DNA of 64,000 nucleotides from Daucus carota subsp. sativus (Eukaryota > Streptophyta > Magnoliopsida > Apiales > Apiaceae). The notes beneath the pieces were generated by a model. That model made no database searches. It saw only the letters and a program-made list of their open reading frames with translations, and was not told the origin of the DNA. This document shows positions 34,485 to 48,000 of the stretch, in pieces. Made by a program: the position numbers and the translations under genes. Location: NCBI RefSeq assembly GCF_001625215.2, contig NC_030386.2:17578545-17642544 (forward strand). The letters run 5' to 3'. Position 1 is the first letter of the stretch. Each line of letters starts with the position of its first letter.

Positions 34485-36004
34485 TTATTTGTTAGGGAGA
34501 GATCCTAACATTTTTCCACAATGTACACTACCATCTAAAATGTCTGCCATGTTAAATTTGTGCTCGAATCCTAGTTTTATGAGCTCTATTGAACTGCATC
34601 TGCTTCCTCTTTCTCCTATGATACTGCAGCTGCAAATGAAGGCATAATAAATCAGATACAATTCTAAATCTTAACTAATAATCAACACCTAAAACAAACT
34701 GATATAAGAAAAAGTTCGGAAGAAATGCATACTCATCTAAAATCTCTAGTTCTGAATTCGGGTTATTGTTCTTGAAGTACTCTGTGATCTCCTTGGCAGT
34801 CGGATCAGCATTTGAACATATGAATCTTCCTTTCAAGGAAGGTTTCTCCATGCACAAAACATGTGCTTCACAAACATCTTCGATATGAACAAGTGGCACG
34901 CAACCTAGAAGCTCTTGCAGATGTTGCAAGCTCTGGTAATAGCTATTAAGTGAGTCTCCGAAAAGGGGTGATATAATTGTACTCATGCTTGCAGGTAGAT
35001 AGGAAAGAATTGTGTCTCCTCCCACCAAACCACAAACTAAGCTCACAACTTCTAGACCAGTATCAGGGTCGGATGCAGTTGCGTTATAGCTTAGAATTTC
35101 TTTCTCTGCTGAGGTCTTTGACATCGTATATGCCTTCAGAACACAGTTACAAATGCAAGGGTAGTTAAAAACTTGTGTGCTTATAACTTATAAGTTGCTT
35201 AAAAACACGAGGCATTTATAATTTTAGATTCTGCCTTTAGACAAAGCACGTCTGAAATAATTTGAGCAACTCGTGATAGCAATTAGTAAAATGAGAAATT
35301 GATGAACAAGTACCCGCAAAATCATCACAGTAAGTAAAAGGTGTGTCATTGATGGTAGTCCAACAAGATTCGTCCCAATAAGATTCAAAACCGCTCCCAT
35401 CATCCTTCAACGGTGATGAGGCCATGACAGATGAAGTATATATGAGCTTCTTCACACTTTGTGATTTAAGGCAACAATCAGCTATAGTTTTTACTCCAGC
35501 AATGGCAGCTTCTCTTGTATCCTTGTACTGTTTCATTAAAATAGATCATCCTTCACCCAAAATTTCAATCACATATATGAATCATTTATAATTATATCCA
35601 ATGAAAAAAGTTTACCAGAGAGCTTTTAGTATTATGTTGCAATGGGGTAGCCAGATGCAAGACATAGTTGCAACCCTCAATTGCAGCTTGAAAATCATTA
35701 GGATCATATATATCGGCTTTGAATAACACTAGTCCAGTATTGGCATTTGGCAGAGATTTAAGAAGGCCTACTTTTGATTTCTCATCTGCAAAAACTAGAA
35801 CAAATGAACAATTGCCTTGCATATGTATAGATTACAGATGTACATTATTTTGCATTAGTAAAACACATAAAAAGAATTGATAGAGAAGAGACCTAAGCTT
35901 CTTAAAGTTGCATGAACAATATAACCCTTGTGCAAGAGTTTCTTAACTAGCCAAGATCCTAGATATCCTGATCCTCCTGTAACACAAACTCTTGTCTTCT
36001 CCAT
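34485..36004 (-). pseudogene. Reductase of the DFR/anthocyanidin-reductase/vestitone-reductase type, first tandem copy, frameshifted
   Basis: Extended short-chain dehydrogenase family, NAD(P)H-dependent. Exons by comparison with the intact copy at 37044-38700: 35893-36004, 35616-35785, 35314-35527, 34733-35133, 34485-34623. The nucleotide-binding motif [17 protein letters not shown] is intact near the N-terminus. Exon 3 ends CDDFAG where the intact copy ends CNDYLR. It is 214 nt long instead of 216, so with the conserved donor and acceptor the frame is lost before exon 4. Exon 4 carries the catalytic YTMSK, and a stop follows soon after the shift. The rest (SLVCGLVGGDTILSYLPA to GSVHCGKMLG) remains open in its own frame, so decay is recent. 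A rescue would need an unusual GC donor two codons earlier (after GATTTT). Either a young pseudogene or a gene with altered splicing. Confidence 0.8.
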
Positions 36005-36088
36005 TTTAATTTTAAAAATGTGTAAGCATGCTTAAGTGCCCAGCTTTCCATCCCTGGCCTATATGTAGCAAGATGGAACAAGTCTGGT

Positions 36089-36309
36089 CAGGGGCGGAGT
36101 TGAACCGGGCTGAGCCAGAAAAATCAATAGACTTTTTTAAAATTTTCAGTCATATTTTTTCATTTGATTTTGTTAATTTTCAGTCATATTTTTTCCTTAA
36201 GATTTAGCAGATTCCTTTTTATGAGCCCAGACTGATCGCAAATAATCAATAAAAAATTATTATTTTTAGATTTCAGCCCCGGATTATTTCAATTTCTGGT
36301 TCCGCCACT
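36089..36309. mobile_element. Small hAT-like MITE
   Basis: Left end CAGGGGCGGAGTTG and right end GGTTCCGCCACT form a short imperfect inverted pair. The flanking octamers AGTCTGGT and AGTCTACT agree at six of eight positions, as expected for an old hAT target duplication. Related but more degraded text lies at about 33630-33730 and 38140-38280. Confidence 0.55.
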
Positions 36310-37043
36310 AGTCTACTGTTGTGTGGTGATTAAGATATCTTCTAAAGTTAGATGTTGATTTGACATATACCTTGAGCCAAACTATGCATACACCAGAATG
36401 GCAATATATCTTCGAGTGGTTCACATATCAGTTATCAGAAAAAACCAATCCATGATTTGAACTTATAGCTTGGCTCTGCATAAAATACAGACCATTAGGC
36501 TGTAATAAGACCCAATAATTTGAGCTTTTTGAACAAAAAGCCTTTGTACATGATATGGATGGTCTGGCTTTTTTAGAATTTCTTTTACTGAGTATGCATG
36601 TTTGGAAACTTACTAACTTAATTAAGGTGACTAGTATTGATCCATATCTGAAAAATTGAGGATAAATATCGAATTCATATATATTAAAGATTAATACAGA
36701 GGTGGGATATCAAAATGCAGTTCCATTGTATTGCTTGTCATCCTTCTGAGATGTTTGCCTCCTTAAAACATGTTTGTCGAAATTTTACACAAAATGGATA
36801 GCTAGAAGACTTTCTCAGGAACTTGAGTATGCCAGAAAATTTTCTGGGCAGCTGAGGATCTAGAGAATTCTCACTAGTAAATATTCTCATCCCAACTTGA
36901 TGCTGATATATTTCATGTTCAACTGAGATTGTTTAGTTAACTTAATTTACTGCTCTTCACTGGTATTCAAACTGCAACTTTTAGTATTATTTCCGTCACA
37001 CTCAAAGTGACTTGTTTTAATTTTTCTGGCAAATTGCAACTCC

Positions 37044-38700
37044 TTATTTGTTTGGGAGAAATCCTAGAGTTTTTCCACAACGTACACTCCCATCTAAGAT
37101 GTCTGCCATGTTAAATTTGTACTCGAAGCCAAGTTTTATGAGCTCTGTTGAAGTGCATTTGCTTCCTCTCTCTGCCATGATGCTGCAAATGAAGGCATAA
37201 TCAGTAATCATCAGTGATCTTAATTAATATCAAAACCTTAAAAACTGATACAATTTTGTAAGATAAAGTTCAAAAGACAGACACACATACTTTTCTATAA
37301 TTTCGAACTCTGAATTGGGGTAATTACTCTTAAAGAACTCAGTGATCTCTTTGACGGTTGGATCTGCATTTGAACATATAAATCTTCCTTTCAAGGAAGG
37401 CTTCTCCATGCAGAAAACATGTGCTTCGCAAACATCTTCGATGTGAACAAGTGGCACACAACCTAGAAGCTCTTGCAAGTGTTGCAGGGAAATGTAATAG
37501 CCATTAAGTGAGTCTCCCAGAAGGGGTGATAAAATCGTATTCATGCTAGCAGGTACATAGGAAAGAAGTGTGTCTCCTCCAACCAACGCGCAAACTAAGC
37601 TGACAACTTCTAGGCCAGTATCAGAGTCGGATTCAATTGTGTTATAGCTTATAATTTCTTTATCTGCTAAGGTCTTTGACACAGTATAAGCCTTCAAAAC
37701 AAAAATACAAATGCAAGGGTAGTTAAAAATCTGTATGCTTATAATTTGCTTACAAACACTAGTCATTTATAATTTCAGATTCTGTCTTTAGACAAAGCAC
37801 CTCCGAAATGAATTTGAGCAACTCGTAATAGCAATTAGAGAAATGAGAAATTGATGAACAAGTACCCGCAAATAATCATTACAGTAAGTAAAAGGTATGT
37901 CGTTGATAGTAGTCCAACAAGATTCGTCCCAGTAAGATTCAAAACCGCTCCCATCATCCTTCAACGATGATGAGGCCATGACAGATGAAGTATATATGAG
38001 CTTCTTCACAGTCTGTGATTTAAGGCAACAATCAGCTATAGTTCTTACTCCAGCAATGGCAGCTTCAATTGTATCCTTGAACTGTTTCATATCATTGAAT
38101 CACAATTTACTCGATAATTCCATCACAAACAGGCTGGGATCTAGAGTGATTTTTTCCCAGAGGCACAAAGCCTTAAAATTTCAAAATTTATGGGGCCATT
38201 TCTCTTATTTTATAATATTTTTGAAAGCGGAAAAAAATGTTTCAAAGTTTTTCAGCAGTGCCCCTGACATCCGTCCCTGATCACAAATGTAAATCATTTA
38301 TATTCACCAAAAAAAAAAAAAAAAATTACCAGAGAGCTTTCAGTATTATGTTGCATTGGAGTAGCCACATGCAAAACATAGCTGCAACCCTCGATTGCAG
38401 CCTCAAAATCGCTAGGATTATATATATCAGCTTTGAACAGCACCAGTCCAGTATCCGCATTTGGCAGAGATTCCAGAAGGCCTACTTTCGTCTTGTCATC
38501 TGCAAAAACAAGAACAACTACCAATATAAATCTGTGCATTGTTTGCATTAGTAAAACACATGAGAATAAGGATCAACAGAGAAGAGACCTAAGCTTCTTA
38601 GAGTTGCATGAACAATGTAACCCTTCTGCAAGAGTTTCTTAACTAACCAAGATCCTAGATATCCTGATCCTCCTGTAACACAAACTTTTATTTTCTCCAT
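37044..38700 (-). CDS. NAD(P)H-dependent reductase, DFR/anthocyanidin-reductase/vestitone-reductase type, intact copy, 5 exons, 345 residues
   Basis: Cytosolic extended short-chain dehydrogenase acting on a ketone or aldehyde of specialised metabolism; substrate unknown. Exons: 38589-38700, 38330-38499, 37866-38081, 37291-37691, 37044-37182; 1,038 nt, in frame, GT-AG. The dinucleotide motif TGGSGYLG is at residues 9-16. [13 protein letters not shown] carries the conserved serine strand, and the catalytic YTVSK is at residues 168-172. The family C-terminus [19 protein letters not shown] is present. Closest recognisable relatives are proteins annotated as putative anthocyanidin reductase, vestitone reductase, HC-toxin reductase or noscapine synthase (SDR1)-like. 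I cannot choose among these. It is a tandem duplicate of the frameshifted copy about 1 kb downstream, with exons 1, 2, 4 and 5 of identical length. Confidence 0.9.
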
Positions 38701-39610
38701 TATTATTTTATGAATCTGTGAGCATGCCCAGGTGCTCAGTTTTTTAGCCCATTGGCATTATTTGTACTAGGTTGAGTCAAGTCTAATAATGTATGGAGAC
38801 AGAAGTATCTTCATGAAGTTAGGTGATGACTTGAGAAACAATTGGATACAAACAATGCATACCAGGATATGTATGAGTGGCTCATAATGCCATCTTAAAT
38901 TTGTCTATGCAGTGAAGAAAATTGCGAAAAATGACAAGGAAAATAAAGTCATTATCTATGGGACAGAAAATCAGAGGTTGATATAAATTTGAAGAAACTT
39001 GACTTTCAGCAATCAGACAGAATTATTTGAAATTTTTGGAAAAAAGATCAGAGAATATTATTTTAAGGTGATCCAATAATTCGAGCTTCTTTGAAAGAAA
39101 ATATGGTCTGATATCAATTGTTTGGATATTGAGGAATTTATTACATTATAAGGTGAATAGTGTTGATTCTTATACAAAGAATTGAGGATAAAAGTTGGCT
39201 TTTTATTTTTACCAGAGCAGTATAACTTTACCTCTCCTGCAAGTTTTTTCTGTAAATGAATATTTGATAAAAGAAAAACCTTGTCAAATAAATAAATTTC
39301 TTGCAAAAGCGATGTAATTTTAACCTCGATAAATAATAAAATCGATCCAGAAATATTCATTTACGGAGGTTTAGTTATACTGGGGTTGTGCCGGGACGGA
39401 TCTAATAATATTTTCTTAGGGGGCACGAAGTAAATTTTCAAAAAACATTTATATATTTTCAGATTTTCAGAGGCCACTCTATAATTTTGTAGATTTTAAA
39501 ATGGTGAAAAAACGTCAAATTTTTTTTAGGGGCGCACGTGTCCCCATACCTCTTACTAGATCCGGCACCTGTGCTAATAGGAGTTGTTTTTGGGCATTGC
39601 ATAATCAGTT

Positions 39611-39842
39611 GCTCCCTCCGTCCCGCCAGAAAGCTTACGTGCACTCTTTGCACGGATTTTGAGACTCTCATAAAATATAATTTTATAACGTATTTTTAAT
39701 TTTTTCTTTTTTTGAATAAAAGTTTAAATTTCAAATTTTGTTTCAGAATTTTTTAAAAAGATATATATAATATAAGTATATTTTATAGGAGTTTTAAAAT
39801 GATTGTCGAAAAGTAACGTAAAAACCTGATGGGACGGGGAGT
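39611..39842. mobile_element. Stowaway-like MITE
   Basis: Ends GCTCCCTCCGTCCCGCCAG and TGATGGGACGGGGAG form an imperfect inverted pair, with TTACGTGC and AACGTAA inside. The flanking dinucleotide is not clearly TA on the left. Confidence 0.65.
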
Positions 39843-39979
39843 ATTTACCCAGTACTAGACTTTGTTCAGGATCTGATTCATTTCGTTAGTGTTGATCACA
39901 GTATTGTATATTTGTATTTGTGTATCTCTTAATCGTCATGCTCATGCATTTGAATTTGTGAATGACAAGGCCCCCACGG

Positions 39980-41140
39980 TAGAGCCGGCCATTCGGACGG
40001 TTTGGCTCGGACCGAACCGGTCCGAACCGTCATTTGGTCCGTATTTTAACGTGACGGGTTCGAACCGACACGAACCGTAGTGACGAGCCGATTACGGTAC
40101 CCGTATGTTTGATTCGCGAACCGCTACGAACTGGCACGCCAAAATCGCTCAAGCCCGCGTTAAACCGCGAACCGCGACAGCCCGCGGTGAACCGCGAACC
40201 GTTTGTGCTATTTATACGCGATATCCGGGATTATGTTTGGTACATTCCTTCGTTAGATTAGATTAGATTTGCATGCCGGTTAGATTAACTTTGTTACCAT
40301 GTTCATTGGAAATTTGATTTTAAATTTATTCATTACTGAAAACACGAGGGTAGTAGGATTTTTTTTTTTTTTTTTTTTACAGACGAGGGTAGTAGACTTG
40401 TGTTTGAGAAAACCGGGATAATAATTTCTTTCATTTCCTTATTATTTGGAAATCAAACTCATGAAAAATATTTTACTTGTCATTTTATTTTAAAAAATAA
40501 TATATTTTTTGAAGGATTTTTTCAAAAAGAACATGATATGAAATAAATTACTTTTATTTCTTTAAGATAAATAATTTTTTAATTAGTATTTTTGATGATT
40601 TTTTTTATTTTTTATAACTAGAAACATAAGAAATCGGCTGATTTTGTGAAAAAAATTCTTTCAATAAAATTTTTTGCAAATAATTTTGAATAATTTATCT
40701 GTTAGAAATATAAATATTCTAAATAAAATTTAAAAGATAAATATTTTATATAAATAAACAAATTCTTAAAGTAAGTATTTTTTAAGAAATTTGATATAAT
40801 ACATGTACCAATCATATCTCTTCATAATCAGATTTATGTAATACTTTTTTTTTTTTTTTGAATAAAGATTTATGTAATACTTGATCACCTGTGACAGTGT
40901 GATTCTACTTTTTGTCTGCTAAAGTGCGGCAACTGAACCGTGAACCGGTTGAACCGCCAACTCGTTTAACCCTCCAAACCCGTAGAATCCGTATAAGACT
41001 GTTCCGGTTTCCACTTTTTTCAGCCTGACCCGGCACGGACCGGACCGCCAACCTAGACGTGCCGGTTACGATTCCTCCTGTGACGGTTCGGAAACCGTCT
41101 GAATCGGCCCAAACCGCCCCGGCCCGCCCGCCTGGTCTAG
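39980..41140. mobile_element. Element with GC-rich ends, probably hAT-type
   Basis: The left ~230 bp and right ~230 bp are strikingly GC-rich, dominated by CGGTTCGAACCG-like short repeats in both orientations. The middle 700 bp is AT-rich. The left end reads TAGAGCCGGCC and the right end, reversed, TAGACCAGGCGGGCGGGCC; both then reach CGGTTTGG. This plan is common in plant hAT elements. No 8-bp duplication was seen, so it may be old or a composite of two insertions. Confidence 0.55.
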
Positions 41141-41797
41141 CATCCAATCCAAAATGTACTTTTACATTATCCAAGTAAAATCTATATCAAAGATATTTAT
41201 TTTTCACGTAGAATAAAACTAAAATAAATTGTATATATATGCACTCATATAATATAAGTATAAATGATTGAATATGAAAAATATAATTATTAATTATATT
41301 AAATATATAAATTAAGTACGGGAAAATATGAGTAAGAATATATTGTTTTTTTTTTGCCAGAAGTATGAATATATTATTATTAAGTACATATAAATTAAGT
41401 ACGGAAAATATGAGTATGAATTTTTTTTTGCACACCCACGTTTGAAATGGTATACTTTTACAAAATAACAATAAAATAAGGTAATTTTCACCATCATTTT
41501 CCTTTAGTGCTTACTCTGTATCGTTATTGCAGAAACTACTTTAATTTTTGTTTCAAAATTCAAATTTAACAAAAAATAAATTTTTAAATTATATATTGTA
41601 TATAAATTAAAATACGGCATAAAACAATATAAAAAATTATAAAGAAAATAAGGAAAACGGAGAGATAAATTTTTTTCCCAATTGGATTACGGATGTCTTC
41701 TTTCATATTTTTTCTACCTTTTTAATATGATATTAATGAATAGATAAAAAGGGGAAATTGGCAGTTAGATGGGAAGCATGAACAAGGAGCAGCACAA

Positions 41798-42001
41798 GTA
41801 CAACTGATACAGTTTTGAATTCCTGATGCAACATTACCACCATTAAGGACTCAGAAAACCTTTTTGTACAACTGATACAGTTTTGAATTCCTGATGCAAC
41901 ATTACCACCATTAAGGACTCAAAAAACCTTGTTGTACAACTGATACAGTTTTGAATTCCTGATGCAACATTACCACCATTAAGGACTCAGAAAACCTTTT
42001 T
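41798..42001. repeat. Three tandem copies of a 68-bp unit in the TOP2 3' region
   Basis: Units start at 41798, 41866 and 41934, each beginning GTACAACTGATACAG and ending near GGACTCAGAAAACC. They are almost identical, differing at a few positions in the last ten bases. The array ends about 55 bp from the TOP2 stop codon, on the downstream side, so it probably lies in the TOP2 3' UTR. Near-identity implies a recent expansion. Confidence 0.93.
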
Positions 42002-42055
42002 GTTTTTAACTAACAAATCTCCGAGAAAGAGAGTGTCAAGAATCAGAATCCTACA

Positions 42056-45000
42056 TTAATCTTCATCTTCAAAGTCATCATCGTCAGTAGGCTCTTCTTC
42101 AGTAGGATCCTCTTCATCATTGTCATCACTGTCACTCAGTACATAAGTTGTCTTGGTGCGGTTTACCCTCTGTGGTCTAGCCACTCGAGTCATCGTTTCA
42201 CTAGAGCCTCCACCGCCACTTGTGTCTAAGCTAGAACCTAGTGAAACACTATCATCTTTGGCAGCAACTCTTCCCAAGACAGAACTACTCTTTTTGTTAA
42301 ATGGAGATGCCCTCATTTTCCTTACTTTCTTCTCAGGTGACACCCCAGAGTTTTCGGCAGGCTTTAGAACATCTGTGATCAGCTTCTGGTTAACCAATTG
42401 AGACTTCTTAGTAGTTGCAGCGGGCCCTCTCTTTTTAGTTGCTGCTGGTGCAGCAGGTGGTTTAGCAGCTGCCTTGGAATTTCCTGCTGCTGGTTTTCTT
42501 CCTCCTTTCTTTCCTTTCACAACCTCAACTTCAGAGTCATTGTCGTCACTAATATCCTCAATCTCAAACTCTTGTTCTTCGTCTCCAGAAACATCCAATG
42601 AAGCCTTCTTCCCAGCCACACTCTTCCCACTTGGTGGTTTCTTCGTGGCTTGTTTTTGAGGGACATCAACTTCCATTACTGTGTAAAAACAAATACACAA
42701 CCACGACTCAATAAAATAAGCACAATCAAAACTCAATAAGTAAAGTAGAGCATCATCCTGACCTTCCGAATGATCAGGTGAAGAATTGATGTTGTAGGCA
42801 GCTAGTCTGTCTTTAAGATCAAGTATTTCATCATCATCATCCTCATCTCGTAAGATGGAAGTTGATTTTCCCTGCCAAATGGAAGTATATTAGTAACAAT
42901 AAAATTCATTCGTACAAAGAAAACTGCAAATTGTGACATTAGCTCTGATATCCAACCTTTTTAGCAGGAGCTTTTTTTGGTCCAGCTTTGCCTTTGGGAT
43001 TCACTACTTCTTGAACATTGTCTTCTGAAGAAATTCACAATCAGTAAACAAGAATTGACTAAATGAATTTCCAGTAAATATTCAATCGCGCTAGTGCATA
43101 TATACCTGTTTCCATTGCTGAATCAGTTGCCGTTCCTGTCAGTTTAACAACTGTTTCTGCGTTTTTGACATTTTTAGTACTCTTCCGAGGATTCTTTGGT
43201 GCCTTTTTTGCAGAACCATCTGGTTTCATCCTATTCTCATAAGTGGATACTCGGGATGCTTCACCATCAGCATCTCTCTGATCTTGTGCCTATAAATGCC
43301 AATATATCAAGCAAGAGAAGGGAAACAGAGGAAACAAACAAGAAATACAGGTATTGTTAATCATACATCAAGTTCTCTATCAAGAGCGTCCAAATCTTTT
43401 AGCCAAAGAGACGTTGGAGTTGCCTTTCTCAGTTCATCAACCTCTCCAATGAGCTGATCTTTCTCTTTAAGTAGCTTCTGAACTCTCTCAGCGGTCAAGG
43501 TTCCAATTTCCATTTTCAGCAAGTAGTCATAGTCACCAAGTTTGGCGCTTCCTGCACCCCCACTTCCTTGAGAATTATCTTCAGTTTCTACAGCATCAGT
43601 GGCCCCAGCAACAAGTTCTTCTACCTTGGTCTTCTTCGGAAAAGGTGTAAAACCTTTTTCCTTCAACTCAAGGAATAGATCTGCTTTCTTCCTGTTGCTC
43701 ACCTTGATTTTTCCTTCCACGACCCCTAGAATAAACCTGACCCTGTTATCAAGTTTAAGCAAGTCCAATTCTAGATTTTCCAGCAGAACTTTCTGCATGA
43801 CAAATAACCCCAAATTTAGCGGCCATTATGTGCAATAAATGAATTAAACATGTTCCAAATTACTGGGTAATTGTAACTCTGAATTTATTTAACTTGCCTG
43901 CCGTTTCTTGTAAAGGTCAAACCGCACATGGTAGAAATCTTCAAGAACTGCCACAACAATAAATTTGTTTGAGTTAGTCCAAATATTTTTGAAGTGGTAC
44001 TGACTAAATATGCTAAAACAACATAAATTGCATACTTTGTTCAGGGGAGTCATATTTCTTGATTACACCCTTTGGGTCAAAGAGGTGCATGTTACTTGTG
44101 CTTATATTAGCTGTTAGCTTAAATTTCTTTAGCAACCCCTCTTGCTTAGCAATGAGCATGTTTTCCTCAGACATCTCTACATCGAAATGTACAGTGCAGT
44201 CATCGCTCTGGTTGCTGTAGTTCTGTAAAAGATGGTTTGCAAGTATGAGGCTTCCAACACATTTAGTAATAAAGCTAAACAAGCTGACATTGATAATACC
44301 TTGATAAATGCTTTTATTTTTTCATTTCCGATCATGCTTGATTCCAGAAACTCCTTGTAATCTTGGGTCCATCTCCGAATAGGCAACTCTGTGATTCTAA
44401 CATTAGTATCATCTATTTCTTCTATAAGCCCACTGACAGTGTAGCCTGCTCCAGCTTCCTTTGTTGCAGATTTCTCAATGGTTCCCCTAAATCCTTTGTA
44501 CCATGGATCCATTGGCTGCATTGGTTCCCCCATTAGCAACCGTCTTATATTAGCAGCAATATCTCTTGGATTGTAGTTTGGCACATATGTGCTCCAACCT
44601 GTTCCTATTCCTTCACTTCCATTTACTAGAACCATGGGTACAACAGGAACATACCTTGATCACAGAAAGAAACACAAATTATACAATGGAAGTTTGATGT
44701 AAAAATAGGGAGTATTTTATTTTCATTGGCTAAAATGTGTAAGAACTAATTACCAGTAAGGTTCTATCTTTTGTCCATCTTCATACAAGTAATCAAGGAG
44801 AATGTCATCATCCTTGGGAAACATGTACCTAGTGATTGGAGCAAGCTCAGTATAAATGTATCTAGCACTTGCATGGTCTTTGCCACCCTGTAAGTTAGGA
44901 AGTTAATATACATGCTGCAAGTATTTAATGTTAATTTGCAATAAGTGAAAACTTCAGATTGTCTTGCCTGGTTTCGTGTACCAAACTGCCCTCTCGGTAG

Positions 45001-48000
45001 AAGAAGGTTTATGTTATTGCTACCTACAAAATCCTGAGCCATACCAACTATTGTACTTGCAAGACTCTGCTCACCATGATGGTAAGCTGAGTGCTCCGAG
45101 ACATAACCTGAGAATTGTGCAACTTTGGCTTGCTTGGTAAAATTCCTCTTGAAAGAACAAAAAAGAATTTTCCTTTGTCCTGGTTTCAGGCCATCAACCA
45201 TTGATGGGATAGACCTTTGAAGATCCGCCATAGAAAACAGTATAAGCTCCTTGTTGACAAAGTCACTATACTTGATCAGCTTCTCTTTTTGATCTAAGAA
45301 AGTACCAGGCTGGAACAGGAAAATATGAAGGAGTTAATATAATGATCACCATAAAAATCACAAATCACTTACAAAATTGTAAACCTAACCTCAAACTGCC
45401 TCAACCAGTTCTTTCTTGCCTCAATCTTTTTCTTACTAAAGGCAAGCTCTATTGCATCACCATCATCATCACCAGCCCATATGAAATCCTTCTTGTGTGT
45501 TCCAAGGTCCCTAAAATATGCTTTTGCTTCAGTTGCATCGCTAGTTCCCAGCCCCTGGTACAATAGCAATACATTGTCAACAAAGCCTTATATTATCACT
45601 GGCACTGCCATACATGCATTGTAATTCACAGAAACAAACCTTGTAGTATTTTATTGTCCAGCCACGTAGAGCATCCCCCAAACTTTCCTTCCAATTTTCG
45701 TACTCAGGAATCGTATAGAAGGACAAAACTATTTCATTTTTGGCACCTTCATTTTTGGTAGCCTGTACAGGGGGAATCATAGAAAACATATTCATAATTA
45801 AGCAAAATGGAAAAAATCGTTCACAAATCTGGCAATATATGCGTAAATATGGTTGATTTATCCAGTTTCAGTGTAAGCTGCAAACCTTCACAATTGGAGT
45901 GATAAACTCTATCATGAAATGTGGAACTTTTAGCAGTGATGGCCAGAAAGAATGAATGAAATTGATCAAGAGCCCTTTGATGTGGGAACCATCATGATCC
46001 TGCCCGCACACAAGTTTGAATTTAGCAAATGGATACTAAAGAAACTTCAGCATTGTCATATTCTTATTTATCATTATCAAACAGTCAATGAGTAAAATTT
46101 TCAGTGACGAGTAATATATTCAAAAGGTATGTACCTGATCGGTCATTATCATCAGATGACCGTATCTCAATGACTTGACATCTTCATATGCTTTACCATG
46201 TTGGAGTCCAAGTATCTTCTTGATATTCTGAATTTCAGCATTCTCCATTATCTGCTTATGGCTTGCTTCTCTCACATTAAGCAGCTTACCTCTTAAGGGA
46301 AATACACCATAAAGATCTCGTCCCACAACAGAAAGACCAGCCATCTATATGTAAACCAAATTATCAGAGTTCATACATATAAAGTACCAAGAGTCACAAA
46401 TCCAAGTAAGAAGGATAGAACTTACTGCAAGACTCTTAGCTGAATCTCCTTCTGTCAAAATTAGGGTGCATTTTTGAGATTGGCTCCCACCAGCTTTGTT
46501 AGCATCTTCTAGTTTAGGAATGCCAGTCACTCGACCCTTTTTACCATCAGTTTTCTTTAAGTCTTTTTTCTCCTTGAACTCTGCCCATGCGAGCAGACTG
46601 TCTACTATTCCAGATTTGTTCACCACTACAATGGAAATGTTATCATTGATAAGAACTTAATCCATAGTGTCAAACAGTTCCTATTCATTATAAGTTACAG
46701 AGTATGCTTCTGCAGACAAACCTTTTTTTAAGAAATCTTCTGAAAGCTTACACTCCGAACCAAAACTGTTTTGCCGTATTGTTAGTGTCTCCTTAGTTTG
46801 GGAATCAAAAGCAGGATTATCAATTAGTGCATTAACAAAAACCCATAGGTGGTTCTTCACAGCATGAGGCTTGAGGTTCACTTTCTTGTTCTTCTTACTT
46901 ATAGAGGCTATGATGTGACTTGTTAACTGGTTGGTAACATAATCAACATGAGTGCCACCCTTGATGGTTGCAATCCCATTTACAAAACTGACCTGGTATA
47001 ACAACAGATAGATAATTAACAATGTATCAACTAGGAGCTTGTATGAACGCTGCTACTCATTGAGTTGTGTATATTACCTGTTGAAATTGTCCTTCACTCC
47101 GACTGACACAAATCTCCCACCTGCTGTTTACTCTTTCAACAAATCTGCATATTATTCAGTCAAATCAGCATTCTAATATGCAAAAACTTCAATAACTAAG
47201 GAATTTCCAAGAAACTAACCTGGGAAGGGGATCTTCTTTGTCCTTGTTAGCCGATTTCAGATACAGATCGATATAATCAGTGAAAGATTTTATTGGAACT
47301 CGCTCACCATTTAATTCCACCTTCACGGACCTCCCAAGACACCCTGCTATATCCACCACTCGTTTCTTCATCAGGGCTACAACATCATCTTCCAAATGAG
47401 TCATATTAAATTTCGCTAAATCAGGCTTAAATGAAACTTTTGTCCAATTATCAGATTCCTTGCACTTTGTTATATGGGGTTCAGTTTTGTTTCCCATATT
47501 ATTTGAGAACACCTGTACATTTCAATTCACCAATCCGAAATGAGAATTTATACTGAATCCCGAAAACCATCATAACATTAAAATATCAAATTTCAACATA
47601 TAGTAAAATTTGCTATATTCACGAACCTAATGATCTAGATATTGACATGATTCAAAGATGTAGGCACTACTACCTCACTCATACTCTACATACAAAAGTA
47701 AATTACTAGCTCTGTACTCATAGTATCATTTTCTCTACAATAGCATCCCAACAATATGTCCACAGATAAAAATGCTTAATACAAGCACATAGAATAACCA
47801 AGCTACCAGGATCCCCAATGCATAAAATCAGACAGACAAACATATAATTTACATTCCAAAAAAACCCCTCAGAGACAAAATACCCAACATTATAACAGCT
47901 AAAAAGCACACCATCAGAGAAGCCATCAAATGTTAATTAACAAAGTCATACAGAGCAACACACACACACACACACACCCAACAAAAGCATACAGAACACA

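Larger units (their letters stand above)
38701..41797. other. Repeat-rich spacer between the reductase pair and TOP2
   Basis: About 3.1 kb with no supportable gene. It contains a small element with GGCACGAAG/GATCCGGCACC-type ends (about 39388-39572), a Stowaway-like MITE (39611-39842) and a GC-rich element (39980-41140). The AT-rich interior of the last reaches T-runs over 18 bases long. Confidence 0.6.

Noticed and set aside
40905..41174. 89-residue minus-strand frame rich in glycine and arginine
   Set aside because: Made entirely of the GC-rich short repeats at the right end of the 39980-41140 element.
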